DNA of 11,709 nt from CAYFXE01 sp964347035 (GCA_964347035.1 CAYFXE010000063.1:1-11709), one strand, 5' to 3'; numbered from the stretch's first letter, positions 1 to 7,784 are shown. The notes: a model not told the origin generated them from the sequence alone. Translations and numbers: made by a program.

Positions 1-64
1 AGGTTGGGTCGGGGTCTTCAATGGTCGCTTCATCTATCCCCAAATACCTTCCTATCACGGTTTT
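1..64. other. Left-edge stretch, no gene assigned
   Basis: No gene can be supported here. On the plus strand all three frames close within about the first 110 bases, and one of them (frame 1) stops at 64-66, right before the hairpin at 65-81. This would fit the tail of an upstream plus-strand gene, but the peptide is too short to recognise. On the minus strand a frame is open from 103 to the edge and reads protein-like, with a possible GTG at 58-56 but no ribosome binding site in front of it. The sequence to the left would decide. Confidence 0.3.
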
Positions 65-91
65 AGGGAGGCTTTCTCCCTCAAATTTTTT
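65..91 (+). terminator. Possible rho-independent terminator of an upstream gene
   Basis: AGGGAG (65-70) and CTCCCT (76-81) pair perfectly around a 5-base loop, and a run of six T follows at 86-91 after CAAA. The stem is only 6 bp and the T-run starts four bases late, so this is a modest candidate. It would end a plus-strand transcript entering from the left edge. Confidence 0.4.
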
Positions 92-93
92 CT

Positions 94-121
94 TTGAATA
101 ATGTCACCATATTGATATAAT
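94..121 (+). promoter_or_regulatory. Predicted sigma-70-type promoter of the BNR-repeat gene
   Basis: A perfect TATAAT lies at 116-121, with TTGAAT at 94-99 as a -35 box (4 of 6 consensus positions) and a 16-bp spacer. Transcription would start near 128, giving a leader of about 55 bases before the GTG at 185. The region is AT-rich and other TATA-like words occur nearby (for example CTATAAAT around 155-163), so this is a prediction only. Confidence 0.45.
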
Positions 122-170
122 TTATCACTTCATTTTTTCAATAGATGAGTTTTATCTATAAATACTTATC

Positions 171-177
171 AAGGAGG
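171..177 (+). promoter_or_regulatory. Strong Shine-Dalgarno that fixes the GTG start
   Basis: AAGGAGG at 171-177 sits 7 bases before the GTG at 185. The GTG opens a typical signal peptide, so the GTG is very likely the real start even though it is not ATG. Confidence 0.8.
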
Positions 178-184
178 GATTAGC

Positions 185-3100
185 GTGAGAAAGGCATTTT
201 TATCTAGGTGTCTAGTTGGAGTTTGCTTGGGGCTGATGCTGGTTTTTTTTCTCGGGGCCAAAAAGGACGAAAAAGAACTGGGCGATCTTCTGAATGAGTC
301 ACTGCTTGAAGGCCTGAAATGGAGATGTATTGGCCCGGCGAACATGGGAGGACGAATCGATGACTTTGCCGTTATCGTAAACAACCCTCAAATAATCTAT
401 GCGGCCACGGCTTCAGGAGGAGTCTGGAAGACGACGAACAACGGGGTAACGTGGACTCCGATTTTTGATAACCAGACAACAAGCACGATCGGGGATGTGA
501 CGGTCTGCCCATCGAATCCGGATATGGTCTGGGTAGGAACAGGTGAGCCCAACAATCGTCAGAGTTCCTCATGGGGTGATGGTGTTTACAAATCGAATGA
601 TGGTGGAAAGACCTGGAAAAAGATGGGTCTCAAGGACACTCATCATATAGGACGGATTGTCGTTCACCCGACTAACCCGGACATCGTCTATGTCGCTGCC
701 TTGGGGCACCTTTGGGGGCCAAACAAGGAGAGGGGTCTTTTCAGGTCCACAGATGGGGGAAAGACATGGAAAAACACTCTTTTTATCGATGAAAACACTG
801 GGTGTGTGGACGTAGCCATGGATCACCAAAGCCCCAACACACTCTACGCTGCGGCTTATCAGCGACGCCGTCGGGGCTGGGGTTTCAGCGGAGGCGGTCC
901 TCAGAGCGGCCTGTATAAGACGACGGATGGGGGTGATAATTGGGTTAAATTGACTGAAGGGCTTCCTGATGGAATCACCGGGCGGATAGGGATCGATATA
1001 TACCACAGCGACACGAACATCGTATACGTTGTTTTCGAGCATAAACAGGGTGGCGTTTTCCGCTCGGAGGATAAAGGTTTTACCTGGAAAAAAATGTCGG
1101 GCACGAACCCTCGTCCGATGTATTACAGTCAAATCCGCATCGATCCCAATAACGACCAGAGGATATGGGTCCTCGGAGCTTCGATGTATGTCTCCGAGGA
1201 TGGAGGCAAGAATTTTCGGACAGATTATGTCAGACGGATCCATGGTGACCATCATGCCATGTGGATTAATCCCGATAACTCTAACCATATGATCGTCGGC
1301 TCGGATGGAGGGATCTATATTTCTTACGACCGGGGAAAGACCTGGGATTTTGTCAATGCTCTGCCTCTCGGCCAGTTTTACGAAATCGGTTTTGATATGA
1401 GAAAACCATACTACGTCTACGGAGGCCTGCAGGATAATGGAAGCTGGGGCGGTCCCAGCGCGACCTGGTACAGGTTGGGTATCACCAACGAGGATTGGTT
1501 CAGGATCGGAGGAGGTGATGGTTTTTACACTCAAGTCGACCCCACCGATCATACCACGATCTACGCTGAATCTCAGAATGGATCCCTTTTTCGTTTCGAA
1601 CTCAACTCGGGCGAGAGCAAAATGATCAGGCCTGAACCAAAAGATGCCAAGGAGACCTTCCGATTCAACTGGAACTCGCCAATCCTCATCTCCCCTCATA
1701 ATCCGAAGAAAATCTACTACGGCGGGAACAAACTGTTCATTTCCGAGGACAGAGGCGAAACCTGGAAAGAGACGATCGACCTCACGACTCAACAGGACCG
1801 GGAGAAGTTGCCTTTGATGGGAGTACTTCCTGATAAGAACACTCTTTCCCGACACGACGGGATTGCCCACTACGGAGATATCATCACTGTTTCTGAGTCT
1901 CCGCTCAAGGAGAACATGCTGTATGTGGGTACGGATGATGGAAACCTGCAGGTTTCTCAAGATGGAGGCCTGACCTGGAAAAACGTGATCAGCAAAGTCC
2001 CTGGCATACCCAAGAATACCTACGTGAGCCGCGTAGTGGCTTCTCGTTTCGAGGAGGGTACAGCCTATACCACTTTCGATGGGCATCGGAACAACGATTT
2101 TAAACCTTATGTTTTTATGACCACCGATTTTGGGGAAAGCTGGAAGAACATATCCAGTAACATACCCGATGGAAGCACAGTAAACGTGATCAGAGAGCAC
2201 CATCGCAATCCCAAACTTCTCTTCGTGGGGACAGAACGAGGAGCCTATTTCACTATAGACAGTGGGCAGAAATGGATGATGTTTAACAACAATTTTCCGA
2301 TCGTTCCTGTCGATGACATCGCCATTCATCCCCGAGACAATGACTTAATTTTCGGCACACACGGACGAAGCATTTGGATCCTTGATGACATCACTTGCTT
2401 AGAGCAGCTTAGTCAAGAAGCTCTGGCCTCTCCCAGCTTTCTGTTTGACATCCGTCCGGCAACCATCTTCAATCCTTATAATCACAAGGGAAGCACTGGC
2501 CATAAAATCTTCGTGGCTCCTAACCCCTCTTACGGGGCGGTCATCAGTTATTACTTAAAGGAGAAGCCAAAAGAAGATGTCAAAATCACCATCAGCGATG
2601 GACAGGGTAAGACGATAAGGGAATTGAAGGGGGAGAAAAATGCTGGTATCAACCGCATCTCCTGGGATCTGAGATATGCTCCCCCAGCTACTCCTGATGA
2701 GGGACAGAGGAGATTTCGAGCCCGGGGTCCTTATGTGCTCACGGGCAACTACGAGGTGACACTCGAAGCTGCGGGTCAGGAGATGAAAACAGAGGTGAAA
2801 GTTGAAGGAGATCCGCGGATCGATATTTCATTCGAAGACAGAAAAGCCCAGCACGATGCCCTTTATTCCATCTATAAGCTCTATCCTGCCATGACCGCTT
2901 CTACCAAAAAAATTGACACACTTCGCAAAGAGATCAATAAGGTTAAGAGCAATCTGAAAAAAGTGAAAGATGCTCCTGAGGTCCTGTCAGAAAAGGTGAA
3001 TGCGATTAACAAGGAGTTGGATGATATCCGCCTGATACTCATGGGTGATCCAAAACTGGGTTGGCGGGGGATGCGCCAATCTGTAAGAGGCCGGATCCTT

Positions 3101-3313
3101 ACGCTAGCCAGGAATATCGGTGGCTTCACCGGAGCTCCCTCCCCAAGCCAAGTTCAGGATATCCAGAAGGAATCTGGAGAACTGAAGTCCCTTATCGAAA
3201 GGATAAACAAGGTGATCGAGATAGATATCCCGGCCCTGAACAACTTGATGAACGAAAACAATATTCCGCGCATTTTTCCTGGAGAGAAAATAAAAATAGA
3301 AAAGACGAACTGA
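185..3313 (+). CDS. Secreted VPS10/sortilin-like BNR-repeat protein (beta-propeller)
   Basis: A 1042-residue exported protein. Residues 1-25 form a signal peptide: basic MRKAFLSR, then a hydrophobic stretch to about 24. I count eleven Asp-box (BNR) motifs of the S-x-D-x-G-x-T-W type, near residues 83, 137, 188, 246, 294, 337, 380, 520, 591, 646 and 690, as expected for sortilin/VPS10-like beta-propellers. Two further conserved family stretches are GGLQDNGSWGG (413-423) and GTHGRSIWILDD (724-735). Residues about 797-875 look like an Ig-like or FlgD-like beta domain (ISDGQGKTIREL, then GINRISWDLRY). Residues about 905-950 are strongly heptad-like and likely coiled coil. Such proteins are often labelled glycosyl hydrolases, but Asp boxes are structural and no catalytic residues can be assigned here. 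It has its own promoter and ends 18 bases before the inverted-repeat element. The family call is firm; substrate and role are unknown. Confidence 0.88.
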   Translation: MRKAFLSRCLVGVCLGLMLVFFLGAKKDEKELGDLLNESLLEGLKWRCIGPANMGGRIDDFAVIVNNPQIIYAATASGGVWKTTNNGVTWTPIFDNQTTSTIGDVTVCPSNPDMVWVGTGEPNNRQSSSWGDGVYKSNDGGKTWKKMGLKDTHHIGRIVVHPTNPDIVYVAALGHLWGPNKERGLFRSTDGGKTWKNTLFIDENTGCVDVAMDHQSPNTLYAAAYQRRRRGWGFSGGGPQSGLYKTTDGGDNWVKLTEGLPDGITGRIGIDIYHSDTNIVYVVFEHKQGGVFRSEDKGFTWKKMSGTNPRPMYYSQIRIDPNNDQRIWVLGASMYVSEDGGKNFRTDYVRRIHGDHHAMWINPDNSNHMIVGSDGGIYISYDRGKTWDFVNALPLGQFYEIGFDMRKPYYVYGGLQDNGSWGGPSATWYRLGITNEDWFRIGGGDGFYTQVDPTDHTTIYAESQNGSLFRFELNSGESKMIRPEPKDAKETFRFNWNSPILISPHNPKKIYYGGNKLFISEDRGETWKETIDLTTQQDREKLPLMGVLPDKNTLSRHDGIAHYGDIITVSESPLKENMLYVGTDDGNLQVSQDGGLTWKNVISKVPGIPKNTYVSRVVASRFEEGTAYTTFDGHRNNDFKPYVFMTTDFGESWKNISSNIPDGSTVNVIREHHRNPKLLFVGTERGAYFTIDSGQKWMMFNNNFPIVPVDDIAIHPRDNDLIFGTHGRSIWILDDITCLEQLSQEALASPSFLFDIRPATIFNPYNHKGSTGHKIFVAPNPSYGAVISYYLKEKPKEDVKITISDGQGKTIRELKGEKNAGINRISWDLRYAPPATPDEGQRRFRARGPYVLTGNYEVTLEAAGQEMKTEVKVEGDPRIDISFEDRKAQHDALYSIYKLYPAMTASTKKIDTLRKEINKVKSNLKKVKDAPEVLSEKVNAINKELDDIRLILMGDPKLGWRGMRQSVRGRILTLARNIGGFTGAPSPSQVQDIQKESGELKSLIERINKVIEIDIPALNNLMNENNIPRIFPGEKIKIEKTN

Positions 3314-3331
3314 ATCAGTCACTCAGTAATT

Positions 3332-3481
3332 ATGGGGTCGCATCTCAACATTTGACATTTATAAAAAGCACATTTCATAATTTTTATTTTTTTCTGCTTA
3401 GAGATTTTTTTATCAAGCGCTCAAATGTGATCCCACAATCAAGCTAAATAAGAAATGTCAAATGTTGAGATGCGACCCCAT
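3332..3481. repeat. Perfect 29-bp inverted repeat with 92-bp AT-rich core; MITE-like element or long hairpin
   Basis: Bases 3332-3360 (starting ATGGGGTCGCATCTC, ending TTTGACATTT) are the exact reverse complement of 3453-3481. The match stops at both ends (T/T at 3331/3482, A/G at 3361/3452). The 92-bp core is AT-rich, holds no ORF, and contains a nested 7-bp inverted repeat, CACATTT (3369-3375) with AAATGTG (3423-3429). There is no clear target-site duplication. A GGGGTC start with TTGACATTT inward is, from memory, a style seen at the ends of Y1/RAYT-type transposase elements in environmental bacteria; I cannot verify that here. No transposase is present, so this would be a non-autonomous copy. 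As RNA, the 29-bp stem followed by TTTTT (3481-3485) could also end transcription of the BNR gene, whose stop codon is 18 bases upstream. Confidence 0.75.
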
Positions 3482-3506
3482 TTTTCCTCCTCTGACTTCT
3501 GATAGC

Positions 3507-3535
3507 TTTACACATAAGGGCAGATTTCTTATAAT
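3507..3535 (+). promoter_or_regulatory. Near-consensus sigma-70 promoter of the lipoprotein gene
   Basis: TTTACA at 3507-3512 (5 of 6 consensus positions), exactly 17 bp, then a perfect TATAAT at 3530-3535. Transcription would start near 3542, giving a leader of about 24 bases. This is the best promoter in the window. It lies 25 bp beyond the end of the inverted-repeat element, so the lipoprotein gene is probably transcribed independently of the BNR gene. Confidence 0.7.
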
Positions 3536-3565
3536 ACGACGAGATTTCCTGTTAGGAGGATCGAA

Positions 3566-4657
3566 ATGAGGAGAAAAATTCTTGTGCTTTCTCTGGTTGG
3601 AATCACGGCCCTAATATTGTCTACCTGTAAGAGGACTGCACGGGTGAAAGGGATTTCGCTCGAGGTTAGCTTTTCTGAACCTGAATTGTCCGATAACCTG
3701 ATTACGGATATGCAGTACACCTGGAAGACAGACAGTGAATTTATTCAAACACAACAGGACTATAATGTGTATGTTCATTTCTGGCATAAAGAGAACATGC
3801 TTTTTCAGGACGATCATGTTCCTGATATTCCCACATCTGAATGGGAACCTGAGAAGGTTTATACCTATTCCAGGAGGATTTATTTCCCGGCTTTTATCGA
3901 TGAGTTTGCTCCTGAATNNNNNNNNNNTAATGTCGTTGTAACGTTTTTGAATGCTGACATGTCTTTCGATAAGATGCGAGTTGATGATCCAAACAAAGAG
4001 TTCATGCTATCTGGATCTGCGTCTAAAAGAGCTGTAGATCTTGAGCCTGAAAACGAGATAATAGTTGACGGTGTTTTCAAGACTGTAGCTGGTGTTGAAA
4101 CTGAAGGAATAACTGGCCATATCGATGAGTTTGATCCTGAATTTAAAGGAGAGGAAACATTAAGATTGTCAGTGGGCCTCGATTCTCCCTTCGACAGGTC
4201 TGGAAAGTCAAAACGCGAGGTTTTACTGAAAAATTTAAAAGTCCTTCCCCCTCCCTTGGACACACCAGAAATACTGTATGAAGAAGGATGGTATAACCAG
4301 GAGAAAAATCCCAAATCTTTGCTCAAACAATGGAGATGGACCCAGGAGGAAGCCAATTGCCTCATCGATAATCCTCACAGGGATGCGCTGTTGGTGATAA
4401 GGGGAGGAGTCAACCGGGCGGTTTTGGAAGACCAAATGGTGATCTTCAAGATCAATGATTTGGTTTTAGATAAATTTATCCCTGAAAAAAGCCATTTCGA
4501 GAAATCCTACAACATCAAGAAGGAAATGTTGGGGGACCGGGATGAATTCACCCTCACGGTATCTACTGATAAAACATTCATTCCTGCTGAAGTCATTCCC
4601 GATTCAAAAGACAAGAGGGAACTGGGAATACAGGTTTCATTCATCTACTTTAGATAA
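3566..4657 (+). CDS. Predicted lipoprotein of unknown function (contains an assembly gap)
   Basis: A 363-residue protein as written, starting at an ATG five bases after AGGAGGA. The N-terminus MRRKILVLSLVGITALILST-C21 is a lipoprotein-type signal peptide with Cys21 as the likely lipidated residue; Thr at -1 is less usual than Gly, Ala or Ser, so plain secretion is possible. I do not recognise a named family. Two beta-rich segments stand out. Residues about 30-115 include NVYVHFW, FQDDHVPDIPTSEW and VYTYSRRIYFP. Residues about 240-363 include GWYNQEKNP, WRWTQEEA, DNPHRDALLVIRGG and KRELGIQVSFIYF. The second segment reminds me of an uncharacterised beta-sandwich-like module seen alone or attached to glycosyltransferases; this is memory, not a search. 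No catalytic motif is visible. Ten N at residues 118-121 hide part of the first segment; the frame stays open across them. It converges on the small gene at 4726-5265. Confidence 0.72.
   Translation: MRRKILVLSLVGITALILSTCKRTARVKGISLEVSFSEPELSDNLITDMQYTWKTDSEFIQTQQDYNVYVHFWHKENMLFQDDHVPDIPTSEWEPEKVYTYSRRIYFPAFIDEFAPEXXXXNVVVTFLNADMSFDKMRVDDPNKEFMLSGSASKRAVDLEPENEIIVDGVFKTVAGVETEGITGHIDEFDPEFKGEETLRLSVGLDSPFDRSGKSKREVLLKNLKVLPPPLDTPEILYEEGWYNQEKNPKSLLKQWRWTQEEANCLIDNPHRDALLVIRGGVNRAVLEDQMVIFKINDLVLDKFIPEKSHFEKSYNIKKEMLGDRDEFTLTVSTDKTFIPAEVIPDSKDKRELGIQVSFIYFR
3918..3927. other. Assembly gap (10 N) inside the lipoprotein gene
   Basis: Ten N. The other gap in this window shows that 10 N is not a measured length, so the true number of missing bases here is unknown. 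Because the same frame continues on both sides as written, the true length is probably 1 modulo 3 if the gene is intact. Confidence 0.95.
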
Positions 4658-4725
4658 ACTCCAGGACCTCAACCGAAGCGGGGATTTTTTCAAGGGAAAA
4701 TTTTTTTCTGACTAAAATAGGAAAC

Positions 4726-5265
4726 TTAGGAATCGTTCTTCATCCTTAGCTGTTGCAATTCCTTTCTGGCCTCTTTTTCGTCCTTCCGGGCTTTCGCCAG
4801 TTTTTGGGAAGTCTGGTAAATCCTAGTCCGGATTCTTTCCTTGACTCGCCTGTCACTCTTGCTGTGGTATTCCTGCCAGAGAGCGTTCATTCTCAGAGCC
4901 AACAGGTCTGCCAGCTCTTTGGCATTCTTTAGTTTCGCTTCGATATTTTTTTGAGGAGCTCCAAACTCCATCTTGTCGGCTTCTTCAAATTCCCGAGAGG
5001 GCGTTTCCCTTTGTCTGGTTTTTTTTCTGGGAGGGAGGGTTCTACGGGATTTTTCTGGCTCTGTCACTGTCTGGGAAACAGAGACGGCCGGGCTTTTTCG
5101 TAGTCTTAACAGATCGGCATTGGTGACGAGAATACTTTTCTTACCCTTGAGCTTCTCGCGCCTTTCTCGTTCCTTTTTGGCCAATTCGGCCAGATTTTGA
5201 GAGAAACAAAGCGAGGAGAGAAGGAGGGGGATGCACACACTGCCCAGGATACGTTTTAAGCTCAT
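4726..5265 (-). CDS. Small exported, highly charged helical protein of unknown function
   Basis: A 179-residue protein with a signal peptide at 1-22 (MSLKRILG, then a hydrophobic core ending LCFS). The mature part opens with NLAELAKKERERREKLKGKK and then ILVTNADLLRLR. This opening (LAELA-KKE-x-ERR, then T-N-x-D-L) is one I recall from uncharacterised exported proteins of Acidobacteriota and relatives; no function is known to me. Residues about 65-100 are rich in Arg, Lys, Ser and Pro and probably disordered. Residues about 105-175 are Lys/Glu/Arg/Leu-rich and strongly helical, likely coiled coil. No enzyme motif is visible. It lies 137 bp downstream of comEC, but a promoter close to its ATG suggests separate transcription. 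A GAGGG (5273-5269) lies 3 bases before the ATG, which is too close for a standard ribosome binding site. A periplasmic structural or binding protein is the most that can be said. Confidence 0.75.
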   Translation of the reverse strand: MSLKRILGSVCIPLLLSSLCFSQNLAELAKKERERREKLKGKKSILVTNADLLRLRKSPAVSVSQTVTEPEKSRRTLPPRKKTRQRETPSREFEEADKMEFGAPQKNIEAKLKNAKELADLLALRMNALWQEYHSKSDRRVKERIRTRIYQTSQKLAKARKDEKEARKELQQLRMKNDS

Positions 5266-5277
5266 CGGCCCTCAATC

Positions 5278-5307
5278 ATCATACTAGAAAAGAAATTTGG
5301 GTGTCAA
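5278..5307 (-). promoter_or_regulatory. Predicted promoter of the small exported protein, near-leaderless
   Basis: Read on the minus strand, TTGACA (5307-5302, perfect -35) is followed by 18 bp and TATGAT (5283-5278, 5 of 6). Only 12 bases separate the -10 box from the ATG at 5265, so the mRNA would carry a leader of only about 4-6 bases. The boxes match consensus well; their closeness to the start codon is the unusual part. Confidence 0.5.
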
Positions 5308-5402
5308 TATGATTTCCCTTGTGACTTGCCTTTTCGGCATTTTACCATAGTGATGGTATATAAAAGATGACTTTGACCTCATCACGTCAATTTAGGAGCA
5401 TT

Positions 5403-7781
5403 TCACTTTTTTAATTCGTCCATGGCGGTTCGGATAAATATCTCCTTGCCATCGGATGAGATTTCTATAGCTCCGTGGAGGTCGGTACGGAAAATTTCGG
5501 CGTCGATGCCTTTATACCTGTTTAACACCTCTCGATCTGGAAATCCATACCTGTTTCTCTCCCCTACAGAAATAACCACGAAGGAAGGATGGACTTTGTA
5601 GATGAAGGGGGCTGAGCTTGACGAGTCGCTTCCATGGTGGGGTGATTTGAGAATATCACTTTGGATATCCATTTTTATCTGGAGAATCTCTGCTTCGGAG
5701 TCTTTACCGATATCCCCAGAGAGAAGGAAGGACACTTGTCCGTAAGAGAGCCTTAGAACGAGAGAATCGTCATTATGCACAGTCGGGACGTAGGGATCAC
5801 TTTTCACCGGATGGAGGATATCAATCTGAACCGAGTTAATCAGGCGAGAATCGCCTCGGAAAACCCTTTGTTTTCGTGTTGAAGATCGGATCAGGCCTTT
5901 AAGTTCTGCATAGATTTGGCTTTCAGTCGGAGAGAAAGCTTCCCAAAATTCTCCTATTTTAAAGTTTCTCGCGACGGCCCTTAATCCGTTCGAGTGATCA
6001 GGGTGAGCATGGGTGAGAACAAGATAATCGATCTTTTTAATGCCTTTATCCCATAAAAACGGAGACACAACACTTTCCCCGATGTCAAAGTCTCCTTGCG
6101 GGGCCCCCCCACCATCCACCAGCATTTTTTTGCGGCCGGGAAACTCAACGAGCATAGACTCTCCCTGGCCGACGTCGATGAGAGTGAATTTTAAATCCCT
6201 GGATGAGGAGGGAAAAGGGGAGGATACAAGAAGAATGAGAAAGACGAAAAAAGCGGACAGAAAAATGAGTTTTTGTCTTCTCCATCTAGATTTCAGAAGG
6301 GAGAAAAGGAGGAAGAAGAAATAACCGATGATGATAGCCTGATATGGAGTGGGAATGCGGTAGGATATGGAAGGTACCCAGTCAAGAAGGTGGGCAGAAT
6401 TGGAAAGGAGAGTTATCAGAAGTCGGATGGGTTCAGCCAACAGTTGCCCCAGGGAGTGGCTGAGGAATGCGAGGATGAGGAAGATGTAGCCACTGGCCAT
6501 GATCAGCGCGACAAGAGGGATGGCGGCGAAATTGAGAAGGAGCGATGAGAATGTGATTCTATTGAAGGCGGAGGCCATGATAGGCAGGATTCCGAGCTGG
6601 GCGGTCAGCGAGAGTACGAAAATCTCGCTGATTCTCAGGGGAAGGCGAGGGAGGTACTTGATGAGCCTGGGAAAGAAAAGGATGATCGAGAATGTTGCGG
6701 CAAACGTCAGCTGAAAACCTATATGGAAAAGTCGGTAAGGATTGAGGAGCAAAAGGATAAAAGCACTCATCGAGATGGTGTTGATGAGGTTAACATTAGA
6801 CCAAATGATCTTTCCCACCAGGAAGGCCACCGTCATGATTGTGGCTCTCATCACTGAGGGTCTCCCTTCCACCAGTAAGGCATAAAACACCAAAAATCCT
6901 ATTAGGAGGAGATAAGAAATTCTGGTCGGAACTCTGATGGTTTTGAGAAATGTAAAAAGGAAAAAGGAAATAATGGCAATATGGGCTCCGGAGATCGCGA
7001 AGAGATGATAGATGCCTGCCTCTTGAAAAGATCGGGTGATGGAGCTATCCATTCTTCCCCTCTCACCGAGGAGGAGGGCTTCCAAGATGATCCCCTGAGT
7101 GGAAATGCCAGGGGAGTAAAAATGTTCTTCGATTTTCTGCTGAAATCTGCGGTGGAGGAAAGATATCCATCGGAGAGGTGAATACCTATGTCCGGATTTT
7201 ATTCTTTCCACGAGAAGCGGACTCTTGGTGAAGGCTCGATTGTGGATGTTTTGAGATTTCAGGTATGAATCGAGAGAAAAGCCGTCAAAGTTTCGGAAAC
7301 CTCTAGAAGATCCGAGCCGAGCCGAGACCCTGATTTTATCGCCAATAAGAAGCTCAGAGAGATGGTTAGAATGGGGAGTTCGGGGGACCGTAATGTGGAG
7401 AATTCCCTTGACCTTTTCTTGTTTATTCTGGTAGACAACTTTTTCGACCTTGAGATGGAGAAGATCATTATCCATCCCCTGGGAGGGTGTTTTAGAAAGA
7501 GTGCCGATAAAATCAGCATAACCTGCGCGGTCGAACTGATGGAGGGAATTTTTCTCGTAACTTTGATCGTACAAAGTATGATGGCTTGCTCCCAACAAAA
7601 ATATCCCCAAGAAGATCAAAGCATAGGATATCCTCGGGCGGTTCAGGAAAAAGAAAAGCCAGGCCAAGAGCAGTCCAACTGCGAGAAAGATAGTGAAGAT
7701 TAAAAGAGAAGAGAAAAGATGGTGAGAGAACAGGATGCCAGCCAAAAATGCCAGGCTCAAAAAGAGGAAGGGGAAGGACAT
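5403..7781 (-). CDS. comEC: ComEC/Rec2-family DNA uptake channel protein
   Basis: A 792-residue inner-membrane protein of typical ComEC length, expected to carry single-stranded DNA into the cytoplasm during natural transformation. Three parts are visible. Residues 1-70 hold N-terminal membrane helices, followed by a DUF4131-like soluble region to about 195, including GFRNFDGFSLDSYLKSQNI. Residues about 225-525 are the Competence membrane domain, with LLLGERGRM (236-244), the hallmark IYHLFAISGAHIAII (257-271) and EGRPSVMRA (305-313). Residues about 530-785 are a metallo-beta-lactamase-like domain with DVGQGES (536-542), HAHPDH (591-596), SGD (688-690), SPHHGS (713-718) and RYGFP (744-748). 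All expected metal-site motifs are present, so the nuclease-like domain may be active. Its ATG lies three bases after the stop of the M20 gene and has no Shine-Dalgarno, implying translational coupling. No comEA or pilus gene is in the window. Full-length, with no sign of damage. Confidence 0.93.
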   Translation of the reverse strand: MSFPFLFLSLAFLAGILFSHHLFSSLLIFTIFLAVGLLLAWLFFFLNRPRISYALIFLGIFLLGASHHTLYDQSYEKNSLHQFDRAGYADFIGTLSKTPSQGMDNDLLHLKVEKVVYQNKQEKVKGILHITVPRTPHSNHLSELLIGDKIRVSARLGSSRGFRNFDGFSLDSYLKSQNIHNRAFTKSPLLVERIKSGHRYSPLRWISFLHRRFQQKIEEHFYSPGISTQGIILEALLLGERGRMDSSITRSFQEAGIYHLFAISGAHIAIISFFLFTFLKTIRVPTRISYLLLIGFLVFYALLVEGRPSVMRATIMTVAFLVGKIIWSNVNLINTISMSAFILLLLNPYRLFHIGFQLTFAATFSIILFFPRLIKYLPRLPLRISEIFVLSLTAQLGILPIMASAFNRITFSSLLLNFAAIPLVALIMASGYIFLILAFLSHSLGQLLAEPIRLLITLLSNSAHLLDWVPSISYRIPTPYQAIIIGYFFFLLFSLLKSRWRRQKLIFLSAFFVFLILLVSSPFPSSSRDLKFTLIDVGQGESMLVEFPGRKKMLVDGGGAPQGDFDIGESVVSPFLWDKGIKKIDYLVLTHAHPDHSNGLRAVARNFKIGEFWEAFSPTESQIYAELKGLIRSSTRKQRVFRGDSRLINSVQIDILHPVKSDPYVPTVHNDDSLVLRLSYGQVSFLLSGDIGKDSEAEILQIKMDIQSDILKSPHHGSDSSSSAPFIYKVHPSFVVISVGERNRYGFPDREVLNRYKGIDAEIFRTDLHGAIEISSDGKEIFIRTAMDELKK

Positions 7782-7784
7782 GGT

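Noticed and set aside
2..103. A minus-strand frame open to the left edge, reading protein-like with a possible GTG at 58-56
   Set aside because: Only 19 residues from the GTG to the edge, no Shine-Dalgarno, and it overlaps a hairpin that fits a plus-strand terminator. It cannot be judged without the flanking sequence.
569..2329. A 586-residue open frame on the minus strand opposite the BNR gene
   Set aside because: The plus-strand frame has a signal peptide, a strong ribosome binding site and eleven family motifs. The antisense product has no recognisable motif and is explained by codon bias and repeats of the sense gene.
4658..4725. A terminator between the convergent lipoprotein and small exported protein genes
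   Set aside because: There are T and A runs, but the only stem I find (CCTC with GGGG around AACCGAAGC) is 4 bp with a wobble pair. Too weak to list.
5343..5358. TACCAT/ATGGTA inverted repeat in the comEC downstream region as an operator
   Set aside because: Six-base arms with a 4-base centre are common by chance, and it is about 35 bases upstream of the predicted promoter with no second copy.
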